From positions 4,921,388-4,985,387 of the forward strand of contig NZ_CP010892.1 in assembly GCF_000931465.1 (NCBI RefSeq): DNA of 64,000 bases, written 5' to 3'. Below are positions 35,277-43,670 of this stretch, piece by piece. Position 1 is the first letter of the stretch, and each line of letters begins with the position of its first letter. Below the pieces are notes generated by a model. That model searched no databases. It saw only the letters and a program-made list of their open reading frames with translations, and was not told the origin of the DNA. The translations under genes were made by a program, and so were the position numbers. The DNA comes from Pseudomonas sp. MRSN 12121. Lineage in GTDB: Bacteria > Pseudomonadota > Gammaproteobacteria > Pseudomonadales > Pseudomonadaceae.

Positions 35277-35528
35277 ATGAACAACGTTCTGAAATTCTCT
35301 GCTCTGGCTCTGGCCGCAGTTCTGGCTACCGGTTGCAGCAGCGTATCCAAAGAAACCGAAGCTCGTCTGACTGCTACTGAAGACGCAGCAGCTCGTGCTC
35401 AGGCTCGTGCAGACGAAGCCTATCGTAAAGCTGATGAAGCTCTGGCTGCTGCTCAAAAAGCACAACAGACTGCTGACGAAGCTAACGAGCGCGCTCTGCG
35501 TATGCTGGAAAAAGCTAGCCGCAAGTAA
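35277..35528 (+). CDS. oprI: Major outer-membrane lipoprotein OprI
   Basis: An 83-residue lipoprotein. The signal peptide ends with the lipobox LATGC (Cys20). The mature part is a continuous Ala-rich heptad coiled coil ending in KASRK. The C-terminal Lys is where Lpp-type proteins attach to peptidoglycan. The gene uses strongly biased codons (many GCT, CTG) and a lower GC than neighbours, typical of one of the most abundant proteins. GAAGGGGAA precedes the ATG. Confidence 0.98.
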   Translation: MNNVLKFSALALAAVLATGCSSVSKETEARLTATEDAAARAQARADEAYRKADEALAAAQKAQQTADEANERALRMLEKASRK

Positions 35529-35550
35529 TAGTCCTTCGGGATTGTTATCG

Positions 35551-35581
35551 AGCCGGCCCATTCATTGGGCCGGCTTTTTTA
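35551..35581 (+). terminator. Rho-independent terminator of oprI
   Basis: Stem AGCCGGCCCA / TGGGCCGGCT with a short loop is followed by seven T. Confidence 0.92.
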
Positions 35582-35603
35582 TTGCCCGCTTTTCTTGCGG
35601 CAA

Positions 35604-35638
35604 TAAAAAACCCGTCGATACGCTGAAGCATCGACGGG
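35604..35638 (-). terminator. Rho-independent terminator of the L,D-transpeptidase gene
   Basis: Stem CCCGTCGAT / ATCGACGGG is preceded on the plus strand by an A tract (T tract on the minus strand). Confidence 0.85.
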
Positions 35639-35653
35639 CTTCCATTCCAGCCG

Positions 35654-36622
35654 TTACTGCTGCATATCGATAGGCAAGGCCGAAACCACCGGGGCATTGG
35701 TGGGTACGGCGATCTCTACCGGCAAGCCATCTTCGGCTGCCACCACGTCGCGCACCACATCCCAATTCATACGCAGGTTATTGGCCAGGTCTTCACGCTT
35801 GAGCAGCGCGTTGATCACTGCCGTGTGTTTGTCCACGACCGACGGGTTCCCCTTGTCGTCCAGCGGCGTATGGGCTTCCAGGTAGACCTTGCCACCGCTG
35901 ACGCCAAACTTGTACGGATCGTTGAGAATACGTACCGAGGTTCCCACCGGCACCATGCTCGCCATTTCCAGGACATTGTTGTTGAACATCCGGAAGCAGC
36001 CATGGCTGGTCCGCATACCGATACCGAATTTCTTGTTGGAACCGTGGATCAGGTAACCCGGCGTACCCAAGGTGAACTTGAAGGGGCCCAATGGATTGTC
36101 CGGCCCCGCCGGCACTACATTTGGTAGCGGATCGCCGTCAGCCGCGTGCTCGGCCTTGATCGAGGCCGGAGGCGTCCAGGTCGGATTGGGGGTTTTCGCG
36201 ACAATGCTGGTATGCGCGATCGGCGAGCCCCAGCCTTCCCGGCCAATACCCAGCGGGAAGGTGTACACCACGTTCCGCCCCTTCGGGTAGTAGTACAAAC
36301 GATACTCGGCCAGGTTGATCACAATGCCTTCGCGAGGTCCCGGCGGCAGGATGAAGCGCGTCGGCAACACCACTTCGGTCCCCGCGCCCGGCAGCCACGG
36401 ATCGACACCCGGATTGGCCGCGACCATCTCGTAGTAGCCCAGGTCATAGGTGGTACCCAGGTCGGCAAAGGTGTCTTCGTACTTGGCCTTGATCACCTGC
36501 ACCTGGCCGACGATATCTTCGCCCGGCGGAGGGAGAGGCAGTTCCAATGCGGCAACGGGGCCGGCCACACACAATGCGGCGAGCGTCAGGCAGCGGGTGA
36601 CGACAGGAAAGCGCGGCAACAT
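35654..36622 (-). CDS. L,D-transpeptidase (YkuD family)
   Basis: A 322-residue periplasmic enzyme. It has a signal peptide (residues 1-25, cleaved near GPVAA), a LysM-like segment (about 50-90), and a YkuD domain with the catalytic motif H-G-S-N ... TSHGCFRM. Such enzymes make 3-3 peptidoglycan crosslinks or anchor Braun-type lipoproteins to peptidoglycan. The neighbouring oprI, a Braun-type lipoprotein, makes the anchoring role attractive, but this is inference. The ATG at 36622 has AAGGA 8 bases upstream; ATG at 36640 is an alternative. Confidence 0.92.
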   Translation of the reverse strand: MLPRFPVVTRCLTLAALCVAGPVAALELPLPPPGEDIVGQVQVIKAKYEDTFADLGTTYDLGYYEMVAANPGVDPWLPGAGTEVVLPTRFILPPGPREGIVINLAEYRLYYYPKGRNVVYTFPLGIGREGWGSPIAHTSIVAKTPNPTWTPPASIKAEHAADGDPLPNVVPAGPDNPLGPFKFTLGTPGYLIHGSNKKFGIGMRTSHGCFRMFNNNVLEMASMVPVGTSVRILNDPYKFGVSGGKVYLEAHTPLDDKGNPSVVDKHTAVINALLKREDLANNLRMNWDVVRDVVAAEDGLPVEIAVPTNAPVVSALPIDMQQ

Positions 36623-36738
36623 CCGGAAAATCCTTCGCATGATCAACGAATAAAAAAGTGATTGTACACCCGCCCCCTTGACTGCGGGAGCGACAGCTGC
36701 GGCAACCTCGGAGGGTGCCCGGGCAGCAACTTGCGGCC

Positions 36739-37032
36739 TTACAACTCGAAACGCAACTCTGGCCAGATCGGTGGCGTGCCACGCTTCTGCGACTCGAGGA
36801 TCGCACGGCATAACGGGCACAGGCGCTGGTCCTGGAAAATGGTCCGGTCGACGCTCGACCAGCGCGGCTGCGCGGGCAACAAGCTGCCACACAGCGTGCG
36901 ATCAGCGGAACCGCCCAGCTCCAACTGACGCGCCACCAGATGCACCCGGACTTCCTGGCAGGCGAACAGGTCGAGCTGTTCGTCAGGCTCGATCAGTTGG
37001 TAGGCAAACAGTGACCAGGCGGGACGCGGCAT
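36739..37032 (-). CDS. Hypothetical protein with CPLC motif
   Basis: A 97-residue protein without a recognised domain. It contains four Cys, of which CPLCRAIL near the C terminus looks like half of a zinc site, and a Leu/Val-rich middle. GGAG is placed 9 bases before the ATG at 37032. The same position is held by a small hypothetical gene in P. aeruginosa (PA2855), as I recall. Function unknown. Confidence 0.7.
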   Translation of the reverse strand: MPRPAWSLFAYQLIEPDEQLDLFACQEVRVHLVARQLELGGSADRTLCGSLLPAQPRWSSVDRTIFQDQRLCPLCRAILESQKRGTPPIWPELRFEL

Positions 37033-37088
37033 CGGGGGCTCCAAATCGGGGGCGCCACATTAGCCGAAACACTGCCGGTAGAAAAGCG

Positions 37089-37694
37089 TCAAAGCAGCGG
37101 TTTTAGCGTCGGCCAGACATTTTCCAGCAACTTGCCCTGGGCACTGGCCGCAGGGTGGATACCGTCGGCCTGCATCAGCTCCGGATGACCGCCGACCCCC
37201 TCCAGGAAAAACGGTACCAGCGCGATGCTTTTCTCGTCCGCCAGCTTGCTATACACCTCGGCGAACGCCCGGGTGTAGCGCACACCGTAGTTCGGTGGCA
37301 GTTGCATGCCCAGCAGCAACACCTTGGCGCCGCTGGCCTTGGAGTTGTCGATCATCGAAGCAAGATTTTGTTGCAATTGCGTCGGTAGCTGTCCACGCAA
37401 CCCGTCATTGCCACCCAACTCGAGAATCACCAGCTCCGGCTTATGCTCTGCAAGCAGCGCCGGCAGCCGCGCCTGGCCTCCTGCACTGGTGTCTCCGCTG
37501 ATGGAAGCATTGACCACCTTGTCGTTGAAACCTTCGTTCTTGAGCCGCTGTTCGAGCAGCGCCACCCACCCTTGCCGGGTATCCAGGCCGAAAGCCGCGC
37601 TGATACTATCGCCAACGATCAGGACTGTACCCGCCGCTGCGTTCTGGGCCATGCACATCAGGGCCAGGCCAGCACTCAAAAACCACACACGCAT
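37089..37694 (-). CDS. tesA: Arylesterase / thioesterase I (TesA, SGNH hydrolase)
   Basis: A 201-residue periplasmic SGNH hydrolase. The signal peptide is residues 1-21. Block I GDSISAAFG carries the nucleophile Ser, block III is GGNDGLRG, and block V is DGIHPAAS with Asp and His. It hydrolyses short acyl esters and thioesters. The ATG at 37694 has GGAG 6 bases upstream; an ATG at 37706 is an alternative. It is divergent from the ABC transporter gene with only 10 bp between the start codons. Confidence 0.93.
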   Translation of the reverse strand: MRVWFLSAGLALMCMAQNAAAGTVLIVGDSISAAFGLDTRQGWVALLEQRLKNEGFNDKVVNASISGDTSAGGQARLPALLAEHKPELVILELGGNDGLRGQLPTQLQQNLASMIDNSKASGAKVLLLGMQLPPNYGVRYTRAFAEVYSKLADEKSIALVPFFLEGVGGHPELMQADGIHPAASAQGKLLENVWPTLKPLL

Positions 37695-37704
37695 CGGATT
37701 CTCC

Positions 37705-38388
37705 ATGGGCGCAAGCATTCTCAGTGCGCGGAACCTTAGCAAAGTGGTTCCCAGCGCGGAAGGTGAACTGACCATCCTGCATGAACTCAGCCTGGAGCTG
37801 AACAAAGGCGACAGCCTGGCCATCGTCGGCAGTTCCGGCTCTGGAAAATCCACTCTGCTCGGCCTGCTGGCAGGGCTCGACCTGCCCAGCAGCGGTGAGG
37901 TCACCCTGGCTGGCCGCTCGCTGAGCACCCTGGACGAAGACCAGCGCGCCCGGGTACGCGCAGAGCACGTGGGTTTCGTCTTTCAGTCATTCCAATTGCT
38001 CGACAGCCTCAACGCCCTGGAAAACGTCATGTTGCCCATGGAGCTGGACGGCCGTCGCGATGCTCGCGAACGAGCAACGGAACTGCTGCAGCGCGTCGGG
38101 CTCGGACAACGCCTGAGTCACTCGCCGCGCCAGCTCTCCGGCGGAGAACAGCAGCGCGTGGCCATCGCCCGCGCTTTTGCCGCCGAACCCGACGTGCTGT
38201 TCGCCGACGAGCCGACCGGCAACCTCGACAGCCATACCGGCGAGCGCATCAGCGACCTGCTGTTCGAACTGAACAAGGAAAGCGGCACGACACTGGTGCT
38301 GGTCACCCATGACGAACGCCTGGCCCATCGTTGCCGGCGCCTGATCCGTCTCGAAGCCGGCCTGCTGGTCGCCCCCCTGGAGCCTTGA
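37705..38388 (+). CDS. ybbA: ABC transporter ATP-binding protein (YbbA-like)
   Basis: A 227-residue ABC ATPase. Walker A is GSSGSGKST, the signature LSGGEQQR, Walker B VLFADEPTGNLDS, H-loop VTHDE. It is of the LolD/MacB class that partners FtsX-like permeases. The stop overlaps the permease start (TGATG). Substrate unknown; the conserved tesA neighbour suggests an envelope lipid or lipoprotein, by inference. Confidence 0.95.
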   Translation: MGASILSARNLSKVVPSAEGELTILHELSLELNKGDSLAIVGSSGSGKSTLLGLLAGLDLPSSGEVTLAGRSLSTLDEDQRARVRAEHVGFVFQSFQLLDSLNALENVMLPMELDGRRDARERATELLQRVGLGQRLSHSPRQLSGGEQQRVAIARAFAAEPDVLFADEPTGNLDSHTGERISDLLFELNKESGTTLVLVTHDERLAHRCRRLIRLEAGLLVAPLEP

Positions 38389-40892
38389 TGGCACGCCTGC
38401 CGCTGTTGCGCCTGTTCAGCCTCGCCGTTCGCCAACTGCTGCGCGATGCCCGCGCCGGCGAGCTGCGGGTATTGTTCTTCGCTCTGGTGGTGGCGGTCGC
38501 CGCCAGTACCGCCATCGGTTATTTCGGCGCCCGCCTCAATGGCGCGATGCTGCTGCGCGCCACGGAATTTCTCGGCGCCGACCTGCTGCTAGAAAGCAGC
38601 TCTCCGGCGAGGCCCGAGCAGCTACAAAGCGGCAAGGAACTGGGCCTGCAACATGCGCAGGTCGTAGAGTTCTCCAGCGTGATCGCCACCGACAACGGCA
38701 TCCTGCTTTCCAGTATCAAGGCCGCGGACGACGCTTATCCACTGCGGGGAGAACTGAAAAGCGCTCCGGCGCCGTATGCCGCAGAAGAATCCGGCGGCGG
38801 CCCGCAACCCGGCGAAGCCTGGGTCGAGGCTCGCCTGCTGACCGCGCTGGACCTGAAAATCGGCGACAGCATCGACGTCGGCATGAAAACCCTGCGCCTG
38901 AGCCGCGTATTGACTTACGAGCCCGATCGCGCCGGCAACTTCTATAGCCTGACTCCCAGGGTGCTGATCAACCTGAGCGACCTGGATGCCACCGGGGTGG
39001 TGCAACCGGGCAGCCGCGTCAGCTACAAGGAGCTCTGGCGCGGCCCGGGAACGGCGCTGGAAACCTACCGTCAATTGATCAAGCCGGGGCTGGCAGCCAA
39101 TCAGCGCCTGCAAGACGCTCGGGACGGCAACCGGCAGATCGGCGGGGCACTGGGCAAGGCCGAACGCTATCTGAACATGGCCAGCCTGGTCGCGGTGCTG
39201 CTCGCAGGTGTGGCAGTCGCCCTGTCTGCTGCACGCTTCGCCGCTCGGCGCTTCGATGCCAGCGCGCTGTTGCGCTGCCTGGGCCTGTCGCGCCGGGAAA
39301 CCATGCTGCTGTTCACCCTGCAACTGGCCCTGCTCGGCATCCTGGCCAGCCTTGTCGGCGCACTGCTGGGCTGGCTCGCCCAGCTGGGGTTGTTTTACTT
39401 GCTGCATGACCTTCTGCCAGCCGATGTTCCGCCCGGAGGCTTGCTCCCCGCCGTAGCCGGCATCGGTACCGGCCTGGTGGCGCTAGGCGGTTTCGCCCTG
39501 CCGCCACTGGCAGCGCTGGGCCGCGTCCCTCCCTTGCGGGTGCTGCGTCGCGACCTTTTGCCGATCCCACCGAGCACCTGGATGGTTTACGGCACGGCCT
39601 TGCTGGCCCTGGGCCTGATCATGTGGCGCCTGAGTCTCGACCTGGTGCTGACCTTCGCCTTGCTGGGCGGCGGCGTCATCGCGGCGCTGGTTCTGGGGGG
39701 CTTGCTGTTGCTCGCCCTGCAAAGCCTGCGGCGCCTGCTGGCCAGGGCCTCATTACCATGGCGCCTGGGCCTGGGCCAGTTGCTGCGGCATCCGTTGGCC
39801 GCCGCCGGGCAGTCCCTGGCCTTCGGGCTGATCCTGCTGTCGATGGCCCTGATCGCCCTGTTGCGTGGCGAGCTGCTCGACACCTGGCAAAACCAGTTAC
39901 CCAAAAATGCACCGAACTACTTTGCCCTGAATATCCTGCCTGCGGATAAACAGGCGTTCACCGACAAACTGCTGGCGTTGTCCGCCTCTTCCGCGCCGCT
40001 GTACCCGGTAGTGCCAGGCCGGTTGATCAGCATCAACGGCGAGCCGGTCCGGGACATTGTCAGCAAGGATTCCAGCGGCGACCGCGCCGTGCAGCGAGAC
40101 CTGAGCCTGACCTGGGCCGCGGAGTTGCCTGCTGGCAACAAAATAACCAGTGGCGCGTGGTGGGCAACCCAGCCTGAAGGGGATTTGCCTGGCGTCTCGG
40201 TCGAGGCCAAAGTGGCCGAGAGCCTGAAACTCAAGCTGGGCGACCGGATGACGTTCAGCGTTGGCGGGGTCAATCGCGAAGCCAGGGTGACCAGCCTGCG
40301 GGAAATCAACTGGGACAACTTCCAACCCAACTTCTTCATGATCTTCCAGCCGGGCACGCTGCGGGACCTGCCTGCCACCTATCTGACCAGCTTCTATCTG
40401 GCTGCCGGTCACGATCAGCAGGTGGTCGAGTTATCCAGGGCTTTCCCGGCGGTGACCATCCTGCAGGTCGAGGCCCTGCTCGAACAACTGCGCAGCATCC
40501 TGGCCCAGGTCACCCTGGCCGTGGAGTACGTACTGCTGTTTGTGCTCGCCGCCGGCCTGGCCGTGTTGTTTTCCGGACTGCAAGCCACCCTGGACGAACG
40601 TATTCGCCAGGGTGCGCTGCTGCGTGCGCTCGGAGCGGAGCGGCGATTGCTGGTCAAGGCACGGCGTATCGAGTTCGGGCTGTTGGGAGCCGTCAGTGGA
40701 CTGCTGGCGGCACTGGGATCGGAAGTGGTGAGCCTGGTGCTGTATCGGTATGCGTTCGATCTGCCCTGGCATCCGCATCCCTGGCTCTTGCTCCTGCCCG
40801 TGATTGGCGCCCTGCTGGTCGGCGGAGCCGGGGTCTATGGAACCCGCCGGGCGCTGAACGCCAGCCCCCTGACCGTACTGCGCGAGGGGTAG
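38388..40892 (+). CDS. ybbP: FtsX-family ABC transporter permease (YbbP-like)
   Basis: An 834-residue permease. It has one N-terminal TM helix, a large periplasmic domain (about 45-265), a first FtsX domain of TM helices (about 265-385), further TM pairs (about 410-510), a second periplasmic domain, and a C-terminal FtsX domain (about 710-825). It pairs with the ATPase gene through a 1-base overlap. Cargo is not known. Confidence 0.92.
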   Translation: MARLPLLRLFSLAVRQLLRDARAGELRVLFFALVVAVAASTAIGYFGARLNGAMLLRATEFLGADLLLESSSPARPEQLQSGKELGLQHAQVVEFSSVIATDNGILLSSIKAADDAYPLRGELKSAPAPYAAEESGGGPQPGEAWVEARLLTALDLKIGDSIDVGMKTLRLSRVLTYEPDRAGNFYSLTPRVLINLSDLDATGVVQPGSRVSYKELWRGPGTALETYRQLIKPGLAANQRLQDARDGNRQIGGALGKAERYLNMASLVAVLLAGVAVALSAARFAARRFDASALLRCLGLSRRETMLLFTLQLALLGILASLVGALLGWLAQLGLFYLLHDLLPADVPPGGLLPAVAGIGTGLVALGGFALPPLAALGRVPPLRVLRRDLLPIPPSTWMVYGTALLALGLIMWRLSLDLVLTFALLGGGVIAALVLGGLLLLALQSLRRLLARASLPWRLGLGQLLRHPLAAAGQSLAFGLILLSMALIALLRGELLDTWQNQLPKNAPNYFALNILPADKQAFTDKLLALSASSAPLYPVVPGRLISINGEPVRDIVSKDSSGDRAVQRDLSLTWAAELPAGNKITSGAWWATQPEGDLPGVSVEAKVAESLKLKLGDRMTFSVGGVNREARVTSLREINWDNFQPNFFMIFQPGTLRDLPATYLTSFYLAAGHDQQVVELSRAFPAVTILQVEALLEQLRSILAQVTLAVEYVLLFVLAAGLAVLFSGLQATLDERIRQGALLRALGAERRLLVKARRIEFGLLGAVSGLLAALGSEVVSLVLYRYAFDLPWHPHPWLLLLPVIGALLVGGAGVYGTRRALNASPLTVLREG

Positions 40893-40907
40893 CCCCTCGC
40901 CCGCGGC

Positions 40908-41381
40908 TTACTTCACGTATTCGATCTGGTTGATCCACCAGCACATTTCACCGCCAGGCGTCTGGACCATCGCCTCGTCGCCCACCTCCTTCCTCAACAG
41001 CGCCCGAGCCATGGGCGAATCGATGGAGATGTAATCCTTCTGCCCGTATATCTCGTCATAACCCACGATACGGAATCGTTTGGTTTCACCCTCTTCATTC
41101 TCGATATCGACCCAGGCACCGAAAAAAACCCGGCCTTCCTGTTCTGGCGAATAGGACACCACCTTCATGTCTTCGAGACGCTTGCGCAGGTAGCGAACCC
41201 GACGATCGATTTCTCTCAGCAGTTTCTTGTTGTACTGATAATCGGCGTTTTCACTCCGGTCTCCCAAGGACGCCGCCCAGGTGACTTTCTGCGTCACATC
41301 CGGACGCTTTTCCCGCCAGAGGTAGTCCAGCTCGTTTTTCAGAGCCTCGAACCCCTCCTGAGTGATGAGCTTGGTACTCAA
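40908..41381 (-). CDS. greB: Transcript cleavage factor GreB
   Basis: A 157-residue Gre factor. The acidic tip is GDRSENADYQYNK with Asp and Glu conserved, and the C-terminal GreA/B domain starts near residue 80. GreB rescues backtracked RNA polymerase. The typical GreB extra length and FFGAWVDIENEEGE region separate it from GreA. Upstream is the AT-rich 498-bp gap. Confidence 0.95.
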   Translation of the reverse strand: MSTKLITQEGFEALKNELDYLWREKRPDVTQKVTWAASLGDRSENADYQYNKKLLREIDRRVRYLRKRLEDMKVVSYSPEQEGRVFFGAWVDIENEEGETKRFRIVGYDEIYGQKDYISIDSPMARALLRKEVGDEAMVQTPGGEMCWWINQIEYVK

Positions 41382-41879
41382 TGGTTGGATTCCCCGTGCA
41401 ACGCCTTATGGCTATTCAGCATTGTTGGATCGGGAGCCAGCGCCTACCGTGGCGCTCGCCCCTGCCTTGAACGCGCCATGATAAATGAAGCGTCTCGATC
41501 GACTCCACCTCGTTAACATCTGGAACAATGTTATCGATTCACACACTAAAGAATGGCAGTTACGAACGGCATACGCCCTACACAATTCTTGGATATTCCA
41601 ACTAAAGACTTACAGAAGCCAAGTAACAGAAAGATCGAGTTATAGTTTCGCCAGCTCCCCATCCAATGGCCCCTCCAACTCTTCCCCCCTCAGTCTCCTC
41701 ACTGCGGAATCTCCTGCCGCTCCTCAAGGCCCAGAGAATGGGGCTACACAGGACTGTCCGTGAAATTGGCGAAACATTATTCATGCGCCTTGAGCACTTA
41801 TAAGATTCGTCTGATTTGATTTTCAGAGGGGTCGGATAATATACATAAAAACAATCACCTGAATATCGAGATGCATTGT
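41382..41879. other. 498-bp AT-rich intergenic region
   Basis: No gene is convincing here. The sequence is visibly AT-richer than the rest of the window. A hairpin AGCGCC/GGCGCT lies at 41439-41456. One open frame (41485-41763) has no ribosome site and no recognisable domain. GGATAATAT at about 41835 may be part of a -10 element for the response regulator. The region is best read as promoter DNA and possible remnant of an insertion. Confidence 0.4.
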
Positions 41880-42509
41880 ATGGGAAGTATCATTATCGTC
41901 GACGATCACCCGTTGATTCGACTTGCTATAAGAACCGTCCTCGAGCCTCACGAACATAACATTGTCGCGGAAGCGGATAACGGAGCCGATGCCGTCCAGC
42001 TGGTGCGCAAGCATCTCCCGGACCTGCTCATCCTGGACCTGAACATACCCAATCTCGACGGGTTTTCCGTTATTTCCCATATAAAGTCTGCAGGGCTGCC
42101 TATAAAGACACTGGTGCTGACCTCCAGTAACTCCAAGAACTTCGCCCTGCGCTGTTTACAAGCGGGTGCCGCGGGTTTTCTGTGCAAGAACGACAATCTG
42201 CACGAATTGGCCAACGCGGTAAAAGCCATATTGTCGGGCTACAGCTACTTCCCCGAAGACACCATCAGCACCTTGCAACAGAATACGAACGCCGCCTGCC
42301 AGGAAAGCGTGTTGATCGCTCAACTGACCGATCGAGAAATCACCGTATTGAAACTGCTGGCAAGCGGCCTCAACAATCAGAAAATAGCGGACGCCCTGTT
42401 GATCAGCCATAAGACTGTCAGCACTTATAAAGTCAGGCTGCTAAAGCGATTCAACGTATCCAATCTGGTAGCCCTGGCAGAACTCGCCAAACGCAATTCC
42501 GTCGTTTAA
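41880..42509 (+). CDS. Orphan LuxR-type response regulator (NarL/FixJ, BvgA-like)
   Basis: A 209-residue two-domain regulator. The receiver has the acidic pair in IIVDDHP, the phospho-Asp in LLILDLNIPNLDG, the Thr/Ser in VLTSSNS, and Lys in FLCKNDN. The LuxR HTH is LTDREITVLKLLASGLNNQKIADALLISHKTVSTYK split over residues 148-185. The start could also be ATG at 41871. It resembles BvgA/EvgA-type regulators that take phosphate from hybrid kinases. No kinase is adjacent, and its GC is lower than its neighbours. Confidence 0.9.
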   Translation: MGSIIIVDDHPLIRLAIRTVLEPHEHNIVAEADNGADAVQLVRKHLPDLLILDLNIPNLDGFSVISHIKSAGLPIKTLVLTSSNSKNFALRCLQAGAAGFLCKNDNLHELANAVKAILSGYSYFPEDTISTLQQNTNAACQESVLIAQLTDREITVLKLLASGLNNQKIADALLISHKTVSTYKVRLLKRFNVSNLVALAELAKRNSVV

Positions 42510-42579
42510 AACGGCGAGAGTTCGATTTCTCCAGCGGCGAAAAGCCTCTTCCCAACAGACGGTTGATCACCTGCGGTAC

Positions 42580-42888
42580 TTACCGACGGGTGATCAGCCC
42601 CTGCCGAGCCACGCGGGTCAGATGCCTGATGACTTCAGCGGCATTTTCCGAGCTTGGAGCCTGTATCACTGCCAGATCAAAACTGTCGTTGGCAAAACGA
42701 GCCAGCGACTCGCCGTCTTCGATGAATTGAATCAGAAAGGCCGAAGGCCCGGTGCTGCGGCGCGGCCAACCATCGAGATAGCGCAGCAATGTTGGCTGGT
42801 GCGTACCACCAAGGAGAATCTTTGGATTGCGCTGGATAAGGTTCGCCGTGATTGGCGCAAGACGTACAGGAGGGTGAAGTGCATTCAT
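42580..42888 (-). CDS. Hypothetical protein
   Basis: A 102-residue protein of unknown function. The sequence has no signal peptide or TM helix and shows an alternating beta/alpha pattern (ILLGGTHQPTLLRYL, FDLAVIQAPS, AEVIRHLTRVARQGLITRR) that recalls the C-terminal half of a Rossmann or methyltransferase-like fold. No catalytic motif is visible. No strong ribosome site is found, so the gene call itself is only moderately supported. Confidence 0.45.
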   Translation of the reverse strand: MNALHPPVRLAPITANLIQRNPKILLGGTHQPTLLRYLDGWPRRSTGPSAFLIQFIEDGESLARFANDSFDLAVIQAPSSENAAEVIRHLTRVARQGLITRR

Positions 42889-43092
42889 CGTGTCGTGTCT
42901 CTGCCTCAATTTTCTGCCGGGCAGGTGAGAGGCAACACCGAACCAGCGCTTTAGCGGTATTTCGAAGCTGGTTTGAAGCTTCTATCGGCGATGTTCCTGA
43001 TCACCTGGCGCCCCGCAAGTAGCTGTTTAAATCGGCGCATGAGCAGCAATCCTAGAGAGCCCATGGGGGAGTGTCAAGAATCCACGGTAACG

Positions 43093-43120
43093 AAAAGACC
43101 CGCAACAAGCGGGCCTTTGA
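43093..43120 (-). terminator. Possible terminator of the doxX gene
   Basis: Short stem CCCGC / GCGGG flanked by AAAAG on the left, which gives TCTTTTC on the minus strand. Weak stem, so only moderate support. Confidence 0.45.
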
Positions 43121-43134
43121 GTGTCTGTTGGAAG

Positions 43135-43569
43135 TTACTTGGCGATGGCGCCATCGACGGACAATCTGCCCGCCCCTTCGACCAGCACGGCAACAGTCCC
43201 GCCTAACAGGGCAAGGGCAAACTCATAGCCGTTGTTCGCCATGAACAGGCCATTGCTGATATGCACGGAGAAAATCGCCACCAGCAAAGTAAAGCTCAGC
43301 CCCAGTGCGGCAGGCCGCGCCAGCAACCCGATAATCAGCGCCAGGCCACCGAAGAACTCGGTGCCGCCCGACAGCAGCGCCATCAGGTACCCAGGCGCCA
43401 GACCGATGCTTTCCATCCATTGCGCAGTCCCCGCCAAGCCGTTACCGCCAAACAGGCCAAAAAGCTTTTGCGCGCCATGGGCGGCGAAAATGATGCCGAC
43501 AAAAATCCGCAAGACAGTCAGGCCATAGCCTGCACGGGTGCTCAGTACAGTTTTAATCAGTGTGCTCAT
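43135..43569 (-). CDS. DoxX-family membrane protein
   Basis: A 144-residue integral membrane protein with four TM helices. The DoxX core is GLTVLRIFVGIIFAAHGAQKLFG and GGTEFFGGLALIIGLLARPAAL. DoxX-type proteins are linked to thiosulfate or quinone redox processes in some organisms, but the bacterial family at large lacks a firm function. GAAAGGACG lies before the ATG. Confidence 0.9.
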   Translation of the reverse strand: MSTLIKTVLSTRAGYGLTVLRIFVGIIFAAHGAQKLFGLFGGNGLAGTAQWMESIGLAPGYLMALLSGGTEFFGGLALIIGLLARPAALGLSFTLLVAIFSVHISNGLFMANNGYEFALALLGGTVAVLVEGAGRLSVDGAIAK

Positions 43570-43670
43570 GCTGCGTCGTCCTTTCTAAGGTTGAGTGCTG
43601 GCCGCCATATTAATCATAAAAACTCATGCTAATAGCGCAAAAACAGCGATATACCAATCAAGTTTATCGA

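Noticed and set aside
41485..41763. Open frame of 92 codons in the greB / response regulator gap
   Set aside because: No ribosome site, no domain, Ser/Asn/Pro-biased tail. Left as intergenic.
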